Below, piece after piece: positions 32,581 through 40,878 of a stretch of 64,000 nt of DNA (the first letter of the stretch is position 1; every line of letters starts with the position of its first letter). Both the position numbers and the translations under genes were made by a program. Under the pieces are notes generated by a model that worked only from the letters and a program-made list of their open reading frames with translations, did not search any database and was not told the DNA's origin. Source of the stretch: Breoghania sp037026715 (GTDB lineage: Bacteria > Pseudomonadota > Alphaproteobacteria > Rhizobiales > Stappiaceae); NCBI RefSeq assembly GCF_037026715.1, contig NZ_JBANCG010000005.1:124001-188000 (forward strand). The letters are read 5' to 3'.

Positions 32581-33930
32581 CTAGGTGGTGTCCTCCTCCA
32601 GCCAGGCGATGGTGTCGCCGTACCAGCGGAAGGGCCTGACCGTCAGGGCGGCGAGAGGCGCGCAGTTGGCGCGGCCGTCGGTCATGGCAAAGCGCACGGC
32701 GTGCCAGGCGCATTCAAGCTGGCCTTCCCGCGTAAGCGCCCCGTTGACAGCAAGATCCGCGCCCATATGCGGACAGTGACGGGCCACCACACCAAGCTGC
32801 GAACCCATCCGGACGAAACAGGAGGATTGAGAAGCCGCCACGACGTCGCCGCTGAGCTCCTGCGGCCGCACCACCCGCGTCTGCATCCGCAACCCGGCCG
32901 CCTGCGCGAGCGCGGCCAGATCGTCCAGGCATTCGGGCGCCCCCTCGTCCGTCAATATGGCGCGCGCGAGATCGGCCAATTGACGTGAAATCTCCCCGCG
33001 CGCTTCTCGCAGCGCGGCCGTCGCGGCGGGATCCGCACCGATGTCATGAGGTCTGACGGGCGCCAGGCGTCGCTTCAGGCGGCGGTGCAGGTGCCGCAGA
33101 TAGGCCATGTTCGCTCGGGCCGGCAGGCTGCCCGACAGTGGGGCGCGCCGGCTTAGGGCGGCCTCGCTCACATAGGCGATCCAGCCAGTGCCTTGTCCGT
33201 ATTTCGGCCGGCCGAGCGACAACCGGGCACTCACGGCCACGCGTGTTTCCTCCGTAACGTTCAGGGCCGAGGAATGGACCTGCTCGCCGGCGAAGCACAC
33301 GATGTCGCCGGGATCGAGCTTGAAGCCCACCGGCCGGCCGAGCCATTGGTCGGGTCGCACGCTCAGGCCGTCGCGCGGGATGTCCATCCTGTAGGCGGCG
33401 GGATAGAGCAAGACGCCGTTATCGGGCCGAACCGGTCCCACCGCCGCCCACAGGTTGACCGAGTTGTGGCAGTGGGAGAACCAGCTGTCGCGGTGCGGCC
33501 TGTGAACCACGAGATGACCGGGATAGGCGTCGAACTCACCCGGCCGCTCCTGCGTGATATGTGCCGGGGTCATCATCCTCACCCACAGATGATCGGGTCC
33601 GTAGAGATTGGTTGTCTCGGGCGCGAAGCAGCGACTGAAATTGCAGATGATCTCGGCCGCGAACGGCCGCAGGATGTCCGTCAGGGCGGCGAGCAGCATT
33701 TTCAGCTCGCTCGCGGGTACCGCCTCGTGCAGCTTCTCAAGCCCGCGCTGACGCAACATGGCCTGCGCTTCGGTGCCGATCTTCGCCCCCACCTGCGCAA
33801 GGATGGTGTCGTTCAGCCTGTCGAAGACGCCAAGGCGCTGCAACCCGGATCGGATGACCACGATCTCCCCATCGAGAATGGCCCGCAGGTCGGGCCGTGG
33901 CGTCTCATCCGGGCCGAATTCCCTGATCAT
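32581..33930 (-). CDS. PhyH-type Fe(II) dioxygenase fused to a Rieske [2Fe-2S] domain
   Basis: The 449-residue product has a phytanoyl-CoA dioxygenase-like core at about 15-260, with the iron ligands His146-x-Asp148 (HRPHRDSW) and His219 (EQVHSS), and Arg230 as the likely 2-oxoglutarate partner. A C-terminal Rieske domain at about 350-445 has Cys386-x-His388 and Cys407-x2-His410. The two are rarely in one chain; normal PhyH enzymes do not need an iron-sulfur partner. Probable role: oxidative tailoring of the cluster product. Start choice: ATG at 33930 is the first after the dehydrogenase stop, 38 bp away; the longer frame runs antisense-like through that gene. Confidence 0.85.
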   Translation of the reverse strand: MIREFGPDETPRPDLRAILDGEIVVIRSGLQRLGVFDRLNDTILAQVGAKIGTEAQAMLRQRGLEKLHEAVPASELKMLLAALTDILRPFAAEIICNFSRCFAPETTNLYGPDHLWVRMMTPAHITQERPGEFDAYPGHLVVHRPHRDSWFSHCHNSVNLWAAVGPVRPDNGVLLYPAAYRMDIPRDGLSVRPDQWLGRPVGFKLDPGDIVCFAGEQVHSSALNVTEETRVAVSARLSLGRPKYGQGTGWIAYVSEAALSRRAPLSGSLPARANMAYLRHLHRRLKRRLAPVRPHDIGADPAATAALREARGEISRQLADLARAILTDEGAPECLDDLAALAQAAGLRMQTRVVRPQELSGDVVAASQSSCFVRMGSQLGVVARHCPHMGADLAVNGALTREGQLECAWHAVRFAMTDGRANCAPLAALTVRPFRWYGDTIAWLEEDTT

Positions 33931-33967
33931 CGGCAATGCTCCTGCGTCATCCGAAGCGTTGATCCCA

Positions 33968-34981
33968 TCAGGTGGTCTCGCGATAGTGCAATGTGACACC
34001 GAGGGCGCCCGACGCCGGATCGGCGAGAAGACTGTAAGCCTGCGCAGCGTCCTCGACGGCGAAACGATGGGTGTGGAGCGACGCCGGATCGACGCCGCCC
34101 GCCGCAACCAGTTCCACGGCTTCGGCCAGATTATCGTCGACAAGGGACTGACCGGGCGGCGGCGGATAGGAGACATGGCCGCTCACGTAAGCGGCGTCGC
34201 GATAGCCGTAGCCTGCGTGGGCGGCGTTCAACACGTCGATGTTGCCGAGCGTGACGTCAAACGCGACGCGGGTCTCCAGACGCCCCACGACGACGATACG
34301 GCCGATCGGCCGACCATTGGGTTCTCGGCGCAGGGATGCCGCGCACCGGGCGAGGATGTCGTCATGCCGGCCGCTCAGCGTGAGGACTATGATGTCGATG
34401 TCGCGCGCGGGCCGGGTTTCCCATCCGGTCGGACCGGCGACGACCTGAAAGTCGGCGCGCGTGCGCGTCATCCGGCCGACATCGATATCGCTGAGACCCA
34501 GATCGGCGCCGCCGAGCCGCAGTGTCCGGGCGACCAGATGGCCGACCAGCCCCGCCCCGATCACCAGGGCCGACGTGCCCGCGACCGGCCCAGCGCGCGC
34601 TCGTGCGTGCAAGGCGGTGCATATCAGCGCCGCGAAAACACCATGTTCGAAATCGACGTCATCTGGCAGGCGCCGGCACAGACGTTGTGGCACAGCGACG
34701 ATCCCGGCATGCAGCGCATGCCCCCACCCCATCGCCACGACCCGGTCGCCCGCAGAAAGCCCCTCCACCCCCGCCCCCGTCTCGATGACCGTTCCGCTGG
34801 AGCAATAGCCGAGCGGCATGGGCACGCCCCGCCGGCCCGCTTCGCCGCGATAATGAAGCTCGGTGCCGGGACTGATCAGGCTGCAGGAAGCCGCAATCAG
34901 CACATGGCCGGAAGCCGTTTGCGGCGGCGCCGTCTCCTCCACGACGATCTCGCCCGATGCCGATGCCAGGACGCGTTTCAT
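33968..34981 (-). CDS. Medium-chain dehydrogenase/reductase
   Basis: A 337-residue MDR-family oxidoreductase: a GroES-like N-terminal half (LISPGTELHYRGEAGRRGVPMPLGYCSSGTVIETGAGVEGLSAGDRVVAM) and a Rossmann half with ALVIGAGLVGHLVARTLRLGGA. The pattern is like the zinc-alcohol-dehydrogenase subgroup that includes bacteriochlorophyllide and threonine-type dehydrogenases; catalytic zinc ligands are not clear. The start overlaps the PhzF-type stop... in the downstream order the PhzF-type gene ends at 34978, overlapping this start by four bases. Substrate unknown; likely acts on the cluster intermediate. Confidence 0.85.
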   Translation of the reverse strand: MKRVLASASGEIVVEETAPPQTASGHVLIAASCSLISPGTELHYRGEAGRRGVPMPLGYCSSGTVIETGAGVEGLSAGDRVVAMGWGHALHAGIVAVPQRLCRRLPDDVDFEHGVFAALICTALHARARAGPVAGTSALVIGAGLVGHLVARTLRLGGADLGLSDIDVGRMTRTRADFQVVAGPTGWETRPARDIDIIVLTLSGRHDDILARCAASLRREPNGRPIGRIVVVGRLETRVAFDVTLGNIDVLNAAHAGYGYRDAAYVSGHVSYPPPPGQSLVDDNLAEAVELVAAGGVDPASLHTHRFAVEDAAQAYSLLADPASGALGVTLHYRETT

Positions 34982-35841
34982 ACGCCCTCCGGCATTTCGA
35001 ACGTCCGGTCCGGGACTGGGGTGTGACGGACGGCCCCACCGATGACAACGCCATCAGACCCGGCGGCCGGCTTCACCATCAAAAGACCGCGACGGTGCGC
35101 TCCGGCCGCACCCTGCAGGACAGTCAGCCGGCCGGCCGTGCCAAACCCGACCAGATGGGCGAGCGACGCCGCCGCCCCGCCCGTCGCCCGGTCCTCCCCC
35201 CCGTCGAGCGAGGTGGTGAACACCCGCAGACGGAGACGGGACAGCGAGAGGCGGGCGTAAAAGCACAGCCCGTCGACGTCGTTTGCCGCCAGCAGCGCGC
35301 GCGCCAGATCGGGCGCGATGTCGATGTCGTCAAGGTCGCGCGGCGTGCTCATCTCCACGAATATGCGGCGGCGTCCGGCATCGACCCGCATGGGCGCGCC
35401 GGCGAAGGACGGCAAACAAAGCCGCTCCCCCGCCCGGATCGCGACCTTGCGGGCCTCGAAGTGACGATGTGGCAGCGCTACCCATTCCAGCACCCCGTCG
35501 CCGGGTGTGGCTTCGATCCGATAGCGCCTGCCGCCGACATTGATCGGGACCACCGCGTCCGCCGTCACCTTGTTCGCACGCCGGAGCGCGGCGGCGGCGG
35601 CCAGAAGGCTCTGGACGCAAAATCCGATCCGCTCATGGGGCGAATAGGTTTCGCCCCTCCATTCGCGCGCCCGCGGGTCGAAGTCCAGAAAGATGGTGTC
35701 AGGCAAATCGAGGTGCCGCGCGATCGACTGCATGTGGCAGGGATCGGGCGCGCCGCCCTCGATGAAAAGAACGCCGGTCTCGTTTCCCCGCGCCCCCGCC
35801 CCACCGAAGACATTGACCTGCTGGAAGTGGGCCTCAACCAT
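34978..35841 (-). CDS. PhzF-family isomerase/epimerase-like protein
   Basis: The 287-residue product has the PhzF double fold: VNVFGGAGARGNETGVLF at the N-terminus, SPHERIGFCVQSLLAAAAAL at about 67-87, and GGEDRATGGAAASLAHLVGFG in the second half. PhzF enzymes shift double bonds or epimerise by proton transfer from a glutamate in a SET-type motif; here that site reads LPDT with Asp48. Family enzymes with this Glu changed are often altered in activity. It overlaps its neighbours by 4 and 8 bp, showing a tight operon. Confidence 0.85.
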   Translation of the reverse strand: MVEAHFQQVNVFGGAGARGNETGVLFIEGGAPDPCHMQSIARHLDLPDTIFLDFDPRAREWRGETYSPHERIGFCVQSLLAAAAALRRANKVTADAVVPINVGGRRYRIEATPGDGVLEWVALPHRHFEARKVAIRAGERLCLPSFAGAPMRVDAGRRRIFVEMSTPRDLDDIDIAPDLARALLAANDVDGLCFYARLSLSRLRLRVFTTSLDGGEDRATGGAAASLAHLVGFGTAGRLTVLQGAAGAHRRGLLMVKPAAGSDGVVIGGAVRHTPVPDRTFEMPEGV

Positions 35842-37228
35842 TACTGAGCTCCGCGACGGCCGCCGTCTCGCGCACGACCCCGGTGCCCAGAACGGCCATT
35901 ACCTCGCCGAAGCGTAGAAAGGATTCCGCAAAGCAATCTCCCTCTGTGATCCGTGAAGGCGCGTCCAGGGTCGCGGCCAGTACGGCGGCGCTCATGGCGA
36001 TGCGGTGGTCGCCATATCCGTCCACCCGGCCGGGATGAAGCGGCACACCGCCCGTGCATCTCAGGCCATGGCCGATCCGTTCGATCCGGGCGCCGAAACC
36101 CGACAGCATGGCACGCGTGGTTTCCAGCCGGTCGGTTTCCTTGAACACCAGTTCCGCTGCATTTTCGATCGACGAGGTGCCGGGGATCCGGGTCGCCAGC
36201 GCAAAGGCGAGCGGGATTTCGTCGATCATCCCCTGCACGATGCGGTCGTTGTCGATATGGAACGGCTTCAACGCGTCCCCCGCCGCGATTTCAAGGGACC
36301 CGGTGGGTTCGCCGGCCCGGACCGTGACATCCCCCGTCACCACCTCCGCGCCGCAGGAGCGCAGCACGTCGTAAAATCCCAGCCGGGTGGGGTTCAGGCA
36401 CAGGCCATCAAGATGCAGCGTCCCGGACCGCGCGGCCATCAGGTGAAAGGCGGCAACGTATGCAGCCGCAGAGGGGTCGCGCGGGATCTCCACGGTGTCG
36501 GGCAGTGACAGCTCGACACCCTCCATCTCGATGACGTCATCGATGCACGAAAGCGGCGTGCCGCCGGCGCGCAGGATCCGTTCCGTGTGGTCGCGCGACG
36601 TGCCGCGTGTCAGCACGCGCAGCTTCACGCGCGCGGCGGCGGCGGCGAAAAGCACGGCTGATTTCGCCTGCGCGCTGGCGACCTCCATCGTCACCGTACC
36701 CGGATGCAGCCGCGCGGGGTGGAGACGCAGCGGCAAATGGCCCGGCTTGTCGAGATAGTCGATCCGCGCGCCCATCTCGCGCAGCGGCGTCACCACCCAG
36801 TCCATTGGCCTGGCCCGCAGGCTGGAGTTTCCATCGATGATCGCGGCCCGCCCGACACCGGCGAGGATGCCGCACATCATTCGGGCGGCGGCGCTGGACC
36901 CGCCGAAATGAAGCAGCGGCGGCGGTTCCGCCGCATGTTGCGCCTCGCCGGAGGGATCTGCGCGGGGGGCTCCACCGCCGGGCGCTAACGTGCCGCTCAC
37001 CGTCCATCGCCCGTTCTTTTTTTCACATCGCACGCCGAGGAGGTTCAGCGCATCGACCAGGACGGAAACGGTGGCACCCTCGTTCAGGCCGAGGATGGAG
37101 ACGGGCCGGGCACACAGGGCGGCCGCGATCAGCACGCGCTGCGAGACCGACTTGTCGCCCGGTAACAGCGCACTCACATCGGCGCCCGAAGGCTTCCTGC
37201 CGGGAAACAAACACAGATCCCGGCTCAT
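35834..37228 (-). CDS. EPSP-synthase-family enolpyruvyl transferase, probably secondary metabolism
   Basis: A 464-residue AroA-like protein. Conserved residues are present: Lys26-Ser27 and Arg31 in PGDKSVSQR, SAQAKSA, RDHTER, DEIPLAF, KETDR and GDHRIAMS. The usual phosphoenolpyruvate loop N-x-GT-x-x-R reads HFGGSSAAAR, so the Asn-Ala-Gly-Thr is changed while Arg is kept. An insert with PPPGGG-like low complexity lies near residue 80-100. Context (radical SAM, aminotransferase, PhzF) argues for enolpyruvyl transfer onto a non-shikimate acceptor rather than the housekeeping aroA role; that is inference. It overlaps the next gene upstream by four bases. Confidence 0.85.
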   Translation of the reverse strand: MSRDLCLFPGRKPSGADVSALLPGDKSVSQRVLIAAALCARPVSILGLNEGATVSVLVDALNLLGVRCEKKNGRWTVSGTLAPGGGAPRADPSGEAQHAAEPPPLLHFGGSSAAARMMCGILAGVGRAAIIDGNSSLRARPMDWVVTPLREMGARIDYLDKPGHLPLRLHPARLHPGTVTMEVASAQAKSAVLFAAAAARVKLRVLTRGTSRDHTERILRAGGTPLSCIDDVIEMEGVELSLPDTVEIPRDPSAAAYVAAFHLMAARSGTLHLDGLCLNPTRLGFYDVLRSCGAEVVTGDVTVRAGEPTGSLEIAAGDALKPFHIDNDRIVQGMIDEIPLAFALATRIPGTSSIENAAELVFKETDRLETTRAMLSGFGARIERIGHGLRCTGGVPLHPGRVDGYGDHRIAMSAAVLAATLDAPSRITEGDCFAESFLRFGEVMAVLGTGVVRETAAVAELSNG

Positions 37229-39330
37229 GGGCGCTCTCCCAGGTCAAGACGACCAAGGGCGCTTGTCAGTTCCAGCGTCCGGGTCACGATCCGCTCGAAG
37301 ATCATCTGTCCCTTGGCGGCATTCGCATAGGTCGGGTCGCCGGTCAGCGACCGCTGTCCCGGACGTCTGTCGACTGACCGGATCCATTCGCCGCTTTCCG
37401 GCTCGGCGAAGAGATCGTCCGCCCCCAGCGCGATCCCGGCTTTTCCGCACCCGGCTTTCGCGTGACCATCCCTCGCGTGGCGGGTCTGCCCGCAACCGGT
37501 CTGGACGGTCTTGGCTGGGGGTATCGGCGCATAGTTTTGCCCGGGCAGCAGAAACTGGACCATCGAGGTCTGTATCTCGCTGGCATGACCTTCGCTGCGC
37601 GAAGTGGAGATCTGCCTGGCCAGGGTCACAGCGAGATCGAGCCAGTCGCAATAGATGCTCCTGGTCCCGGTGCTATATTCGATCTCGCGCAGGCCCGTCA
37701 CGGTCGCCTCGCGGTTTTCGTCGTGGCCGGACATGACGAACAGGCGCCGCAGGCCGAACCGGCTGGCGTCCCGAGCGATGCTTTCGACAATGTCGGCGAG
37801 CGTGTGGCTCGACACGCCGACGGAACCGGGCCAGCCGCGGTACTTGAAATTGAACCCTACCGGAAAAGCGGGAAACAGCCACAGCCCGGTGCCCCGCCGC
37901 GCGACTTCAGTGAGAATGGCCTCGCAGATCAGCCTGTCTGTTCCAAGCGGCAAATGGCCGTGGGGTTCGAAGCTGCCGAACGGCACGAGCAGAATATCGC
38001 GCGGAGAGATGGCGTTGAGGTCCGCCTCGGTGCACATGTCGAGCCGGACCGGTGGCTTTTCCCGTGCCCACCTCTCCTCTTCCGCCCCCTCTCCAGTCCG
38101 GGTCCCTATCTTCGCCTCGGCCGGATTCGCGACCAGCGCATCATCATCGATCGGCGATATCGTCTCATGGTAGTCCGGAATTGGCCCCGCCGGCACAGCC
38201 ACCTGCTGCCCCTCATAGAAGGCCCGCCGGTTGCGCTTTCGCAAAAGTCCAAGGTGAAGATCCTCCGCCACGGCCGAAGACCACGCCTCGAGCCGGCCGC
38301 TCTCGCGCGCCTGCGCGACGATCCGGGCCCCCAGATCCGTACGCACGATGATCGAGCCGTATTTCTCCCGCCGCAACCCGGCGTCCTGGCTGGAGATGAA
38401 GATATTGGGATCGCCGTCGCATATGCTGATATCGGCGAGACCGGAAAGCCAGTCGCCGCAGGACAGGCAACGATGGGTCTTGAAGTCCTTGAAATGCCGG
38501 ATCGCCCGCCATACCGGTTCGGCCCGGCGCGTGCCCGATTTGGTGACAACCGCGAATTCGCCCGGATATCCGTTGTCCCGGTATTTGACGTTCGCAACGT
38601 TGTCGAGCGCGATCCCCATCTCTGCCTCGATGAAAGTTTCCGTTCCCTTGGGCAAAGTGTTGGAAGAACAGGCGATTTCGATCAGGCCCCCGATGCGCTG
38701 CCGTGCGCGGCGGCCGATCTGCGAGGGATGGCGCTGTAGCTTGCGGATCGCCTGGATGTGGCAGGCAAGACCGACGACGGCGATGCGGGCGGAGCTGCGC
38801 GGGCTTTGCAGGACCTCGCGCAAGGCACTCAGATGCGGCGAGAGCTGATAGGTGGCCTGGGCGCAGGCGATGAGGTCGTCCTCATTCGTGCAAAGCACCG
38901 GCTGCGCGCGCCACGGGCGGGCGCTCTCGCGTCCGCATGCGAGCACGGCGCTCGCCAGGCCCAGACGCAAGGTCTCGGCGGCCAGCGCCGTGACCCCGCC
39001 GCCGCTGGCGGAGGCCTCGCGCATATCGGCTCGCCCGGCCCGCCCGCCCAGAATTTCTTCGGTGATGCCAAGCCAACGCTCGTCGTCGCGGCGCGTGCGG
39101 CCGAACAGCTCGAGTTCCGAACGCGGCGTGTCGGGCTCAGCGCCAGGACAAACCTCAGCACACAGGTTGCAGGCGCCACAGGCTTCCACCTTGGCGTGGT
39201 CACGCAGGAGCGGGATCTTGGTGTCGTCGCGACACGATATGAGGCCCTCCGGACACACGGCCTCGCACAGACCGCATTGCGCACACAGATCCGGATTGAT
39301 CACATCCGTGGCCAGCGCCTGAAATGTCAT
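37225..39330 (-). CDS. Ferredoxin/FrhB-type oxidoreductase fused to a creatininase-family amidohydrolase
   Basis: The 701-residue chain has two 4Fe-4S motifs (Cys16, 19, 22, 26 and Cys51, 54, 57, 61), then an FrhB/FdhB-type coenzyme F420 hydrogenase beta-like region to about 390 including CLSCGDW near 288-294. A C-terminal creatininase domain spans about 440-690, with PFGSFEPHGHLPLGTD (Glu455, His457, Asp465), SGHDEN (535-539) and EGHASEIQTS. Creatininase relatives include MftE, which trims the mycofactocin peptide, so this half may cut an amide of a peptide intermediate while the other half supplies or accepts electrons. This fusion is unusual. Residues 605-650 are a Gly/Ala/Lys-rich insert. 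Confidence 0.85.
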   Translation of the reverse strand: MTFQALATDVINPDLCAQCGLCEAVCPEGLISCRDDTKIPLLRDHAKVEACGACNLCAEVCPGAEPDTPRSELELFGRTRRDDERWLGITEEILGGRAGRADMREASASGGGVTALAAETLRLGLASAVLACGRESARPWRAQPVLCTNEDDLIACAQATYQLSPHLSALREVLQSPRSSARIAVVGLACHIQAIRKLQRHPSQIGRRARQRIGGLIEIACSSNTLPKGTETFIEAEMGIALDNVANVKYRDNGYPGEFAVVTKSGTRRAEPVWRAIRHFKDFKTHRCLSCGDWLSGLADISICDGDPNIFISSQDAGLRREKYGSIIVRTDLGARIVAQARESGRLEAWSSAVAEDLHLGLLRKRNRRAFYEGQQVAVPAGPIPDYHETISPIDDDALVANPAEAKIGTRTGEGAEEERWAREKPPVRLDMCTEADLNAISPRDILLVPFGSFEPHGHLPLGTDRLICEAILTEVARRGTGLWLFPAFPVGFNFKYRGWPGSVGVSSHTLADIVESIARDASRFGLRRLFVMSGHDENREATVTGLREIEYSTGTRSIYCDWLDLAVTLARQISTSRSEGHASEIQTSMVQFLLPGQNYAPIPPAKTVQTGCGQTRHARDGHAKAGCGKAGIALGADDLFAEPESGEWIRSVDRRPGQRSLTGDPTYANAAKGQMIFERIVTRTLELTSALGRLDLGERP

Positions 39331-40643
39331 GCGTGTCTATCCTGCAAGCGGTCCGCGATCGTAGCGATGGTATCGGCGAGAAACGCGCATTCGCCGTCGT
39401 CCATGGTGAGTGGCGGCGTCAGCTTGATCGTCGCACCCGACCGGCCGCCGCCGCGCAGCACCAAACGCGCGGCACGCGCTTCGGCGAGAAACGACAGCGC
39501 GGCGGCCGGATCAGGCTGGCCATCGGCGTCGCAACACTCGAACGCGAGCATGAGCCCGGAGCCGCGCGGGGCACCGATGCGGCCGCTGGCGCGCGAGATC
39601 CCGGCAAGCCTGTGGCGCAACACCGCCCCAAGCCGCGCGGCCGAATGCCATGGCTGTGTGTCGGCCATCGTTTTCAGCACCGCGCGACCGGCGGCGCAGG
39701 CCATCGGATGGGCTGCGAAGGTCGAGCTGTGTGCGCCGGGCGGCAACACCGACATGATATCGCGAGACCCCAGCACGGCGGACACCGGTATCCCGTTGCC
39801 CAGCGCCTTGCCGACGACGAGGAGATCCGGGAGGCAGGTCTCGTCCCCGGCAACGAAGCAACGTCCGGTGCGCCCGAACCCGGTATAGATCTCGTCAAAG
39901 ATCAAAACCGCCTGGATGCGGTCCGCAAGCCGCCTGAGACCTTTCAGAAAGGCAGAGCCTGCGACGAACACGCCCTCGGCACACTGCACCGGCTCCACAA
40001 CGATTGCGGCCGGCGGCCCACTTTCGCGCGCACGTGCGGCGATGGACGTCTCAAGCGCGTCGAGAGCGGCGGCCGCGCTGTCCTCGTCCGCCAGAGCGGC
40101 GAACAACGTGCCGGTGTCGCGCAGCGCACTGTAGCGACGGAACCCCTCCCTCCAGGTCACGCTGAGCGCCCCGGCGGTCTTGCCATGAAAGCCGCTTTCG
40201 AAAGCGGCCGACCAATGCCGGCCCGTCGCCGCATGGGCTATTTTCAACGCTGCTTCGATCGCCTCCGCCCCGGTCACGCAGAAGAGCGCCTGGCCCTCCG
40301 CGATGGGAGAGAAGGCGACCAGCGATCTGGCGAAATCCTCGCGGATGTCGATTGCGATGTTCCAGCCCAGATGCAGGGTTCGCCGCAATTGCCGCTCGCA
40401 GGCGGCAATGACCGCCGGGTGCGCGTGGCCCAGATTGACCGCGCCGCTGCCTGCCGTGGCGTCGAAATGCGAGCGGCCGTGGACATCGGTCAACCAGCAG
40501 CCGGCGGCAGTCGCCACGACGAGGTCTCCGCTGGCGTGACGCGGATCAAGCGAGGGGGCCTCGTACGAGCTCGCGGATGAGTCTCCGGGCGATGCCATGA
40601 CGGGTGCGGCTTGGGCGGGCATGGATTGAGCGGACGAGGACAT
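39327..40643 (-). CDS. Class III pyridoxal-phosphate aminotransferase
   Basis: The core contains FHGKTAGALSVTW, IVVEPVQCAEGVF, the Asp of VLIFDEIYTGFGRTG, and the Schiff-base lysine in LLVVGKALGNGIPVSAVLG. The family includes ornithine, acetylornithine and beta-amino acid aminotransferases; substrate is not predictable. Start is uncertain: an Ala/Ser-rich N-terminus precedes the core, and the frame upstream of 40643 has only a TTG start; ATGs at 40643, 40622 and 40598 are candidates, and I use the first (438 residues). The gene overlaps the FrhB-creatininase start by four bases. Confidence 0.85.
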   Translation of the reverse strand: MSSSAQSMPAQAAPVMASPGDSSASSYEAPSLDPRHASGDLVVATAAGCWLTDVHGRSHFDATAGSGAVNLGHAHPAVIAACERQLRRTLHLGWNIAIDIREDFARSLVAFSPIAEGQALFCVTGAEAIEAALKIAHAATGRHWSAAFESGFHGKTAGALSVTWREGFRRYSALRDTGTLFAALADEDSAAAALDALETSIAARARESGPPAAIVVEPVQCAEGVFVAGSAFLKGLRRLADRIQAVLIFDEIYTGFGRTGRCFVAGDETCLPDLLVVGKALGNGIPVSAVLGSRDIMSVLPPGAHSSTFAAHPMACAAGRAVLKTMADTQPWHSAARLGAVLRHRLAGISRASGRIGAPRGSGLMLAFECCDADGQPDPAAALSFLAEARAARLVLRGGGRSGATIKLTPPLTMDDGECAFLADTIATIADRLQDRHA

Positions 40644-40878
40644 GATGGACGCGGCCTTCGCGAGTGACGAATGGGCGGGTGAAGAATGGGCGGATAAGGA
40701 TTTGGCGGATGGGATGCGCCACAACGGCGGGGTTCTGAAAGCGCGGCCCGTGGAGGATCGCGGAGGAGCGCAGAAGCGGTTCGCGCGTCATCGCCGGACC
40801 GGATCTCGGGCGAACGGGGCTCGGGCGGACGGGTGAAATCGGAACGCGATACCTGAACACCATTTTCGGCCCAGACTT
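40644..40878. other. Spacer between radical SAM gene and aminotransferase
   Basis: About 235 bp. The part near the aminotransferase has direct copies of an AATGGGCGG/GATTTGGCGGAT motif (40670-40715), and the part next to the radical SAM stop holds a fragment of the family 1 repeat end (CCATTTTCGGCCCAGAC). No clear terminator is seen, so transcription may continue into the aminotransferase. Confidence 0.4.

Noticed and set aside
35834..37228. Housekeeping aroA
   Set aside because: The changed loop and the biosynthetic neighbours argue against it, although I cannot check for another aroA.
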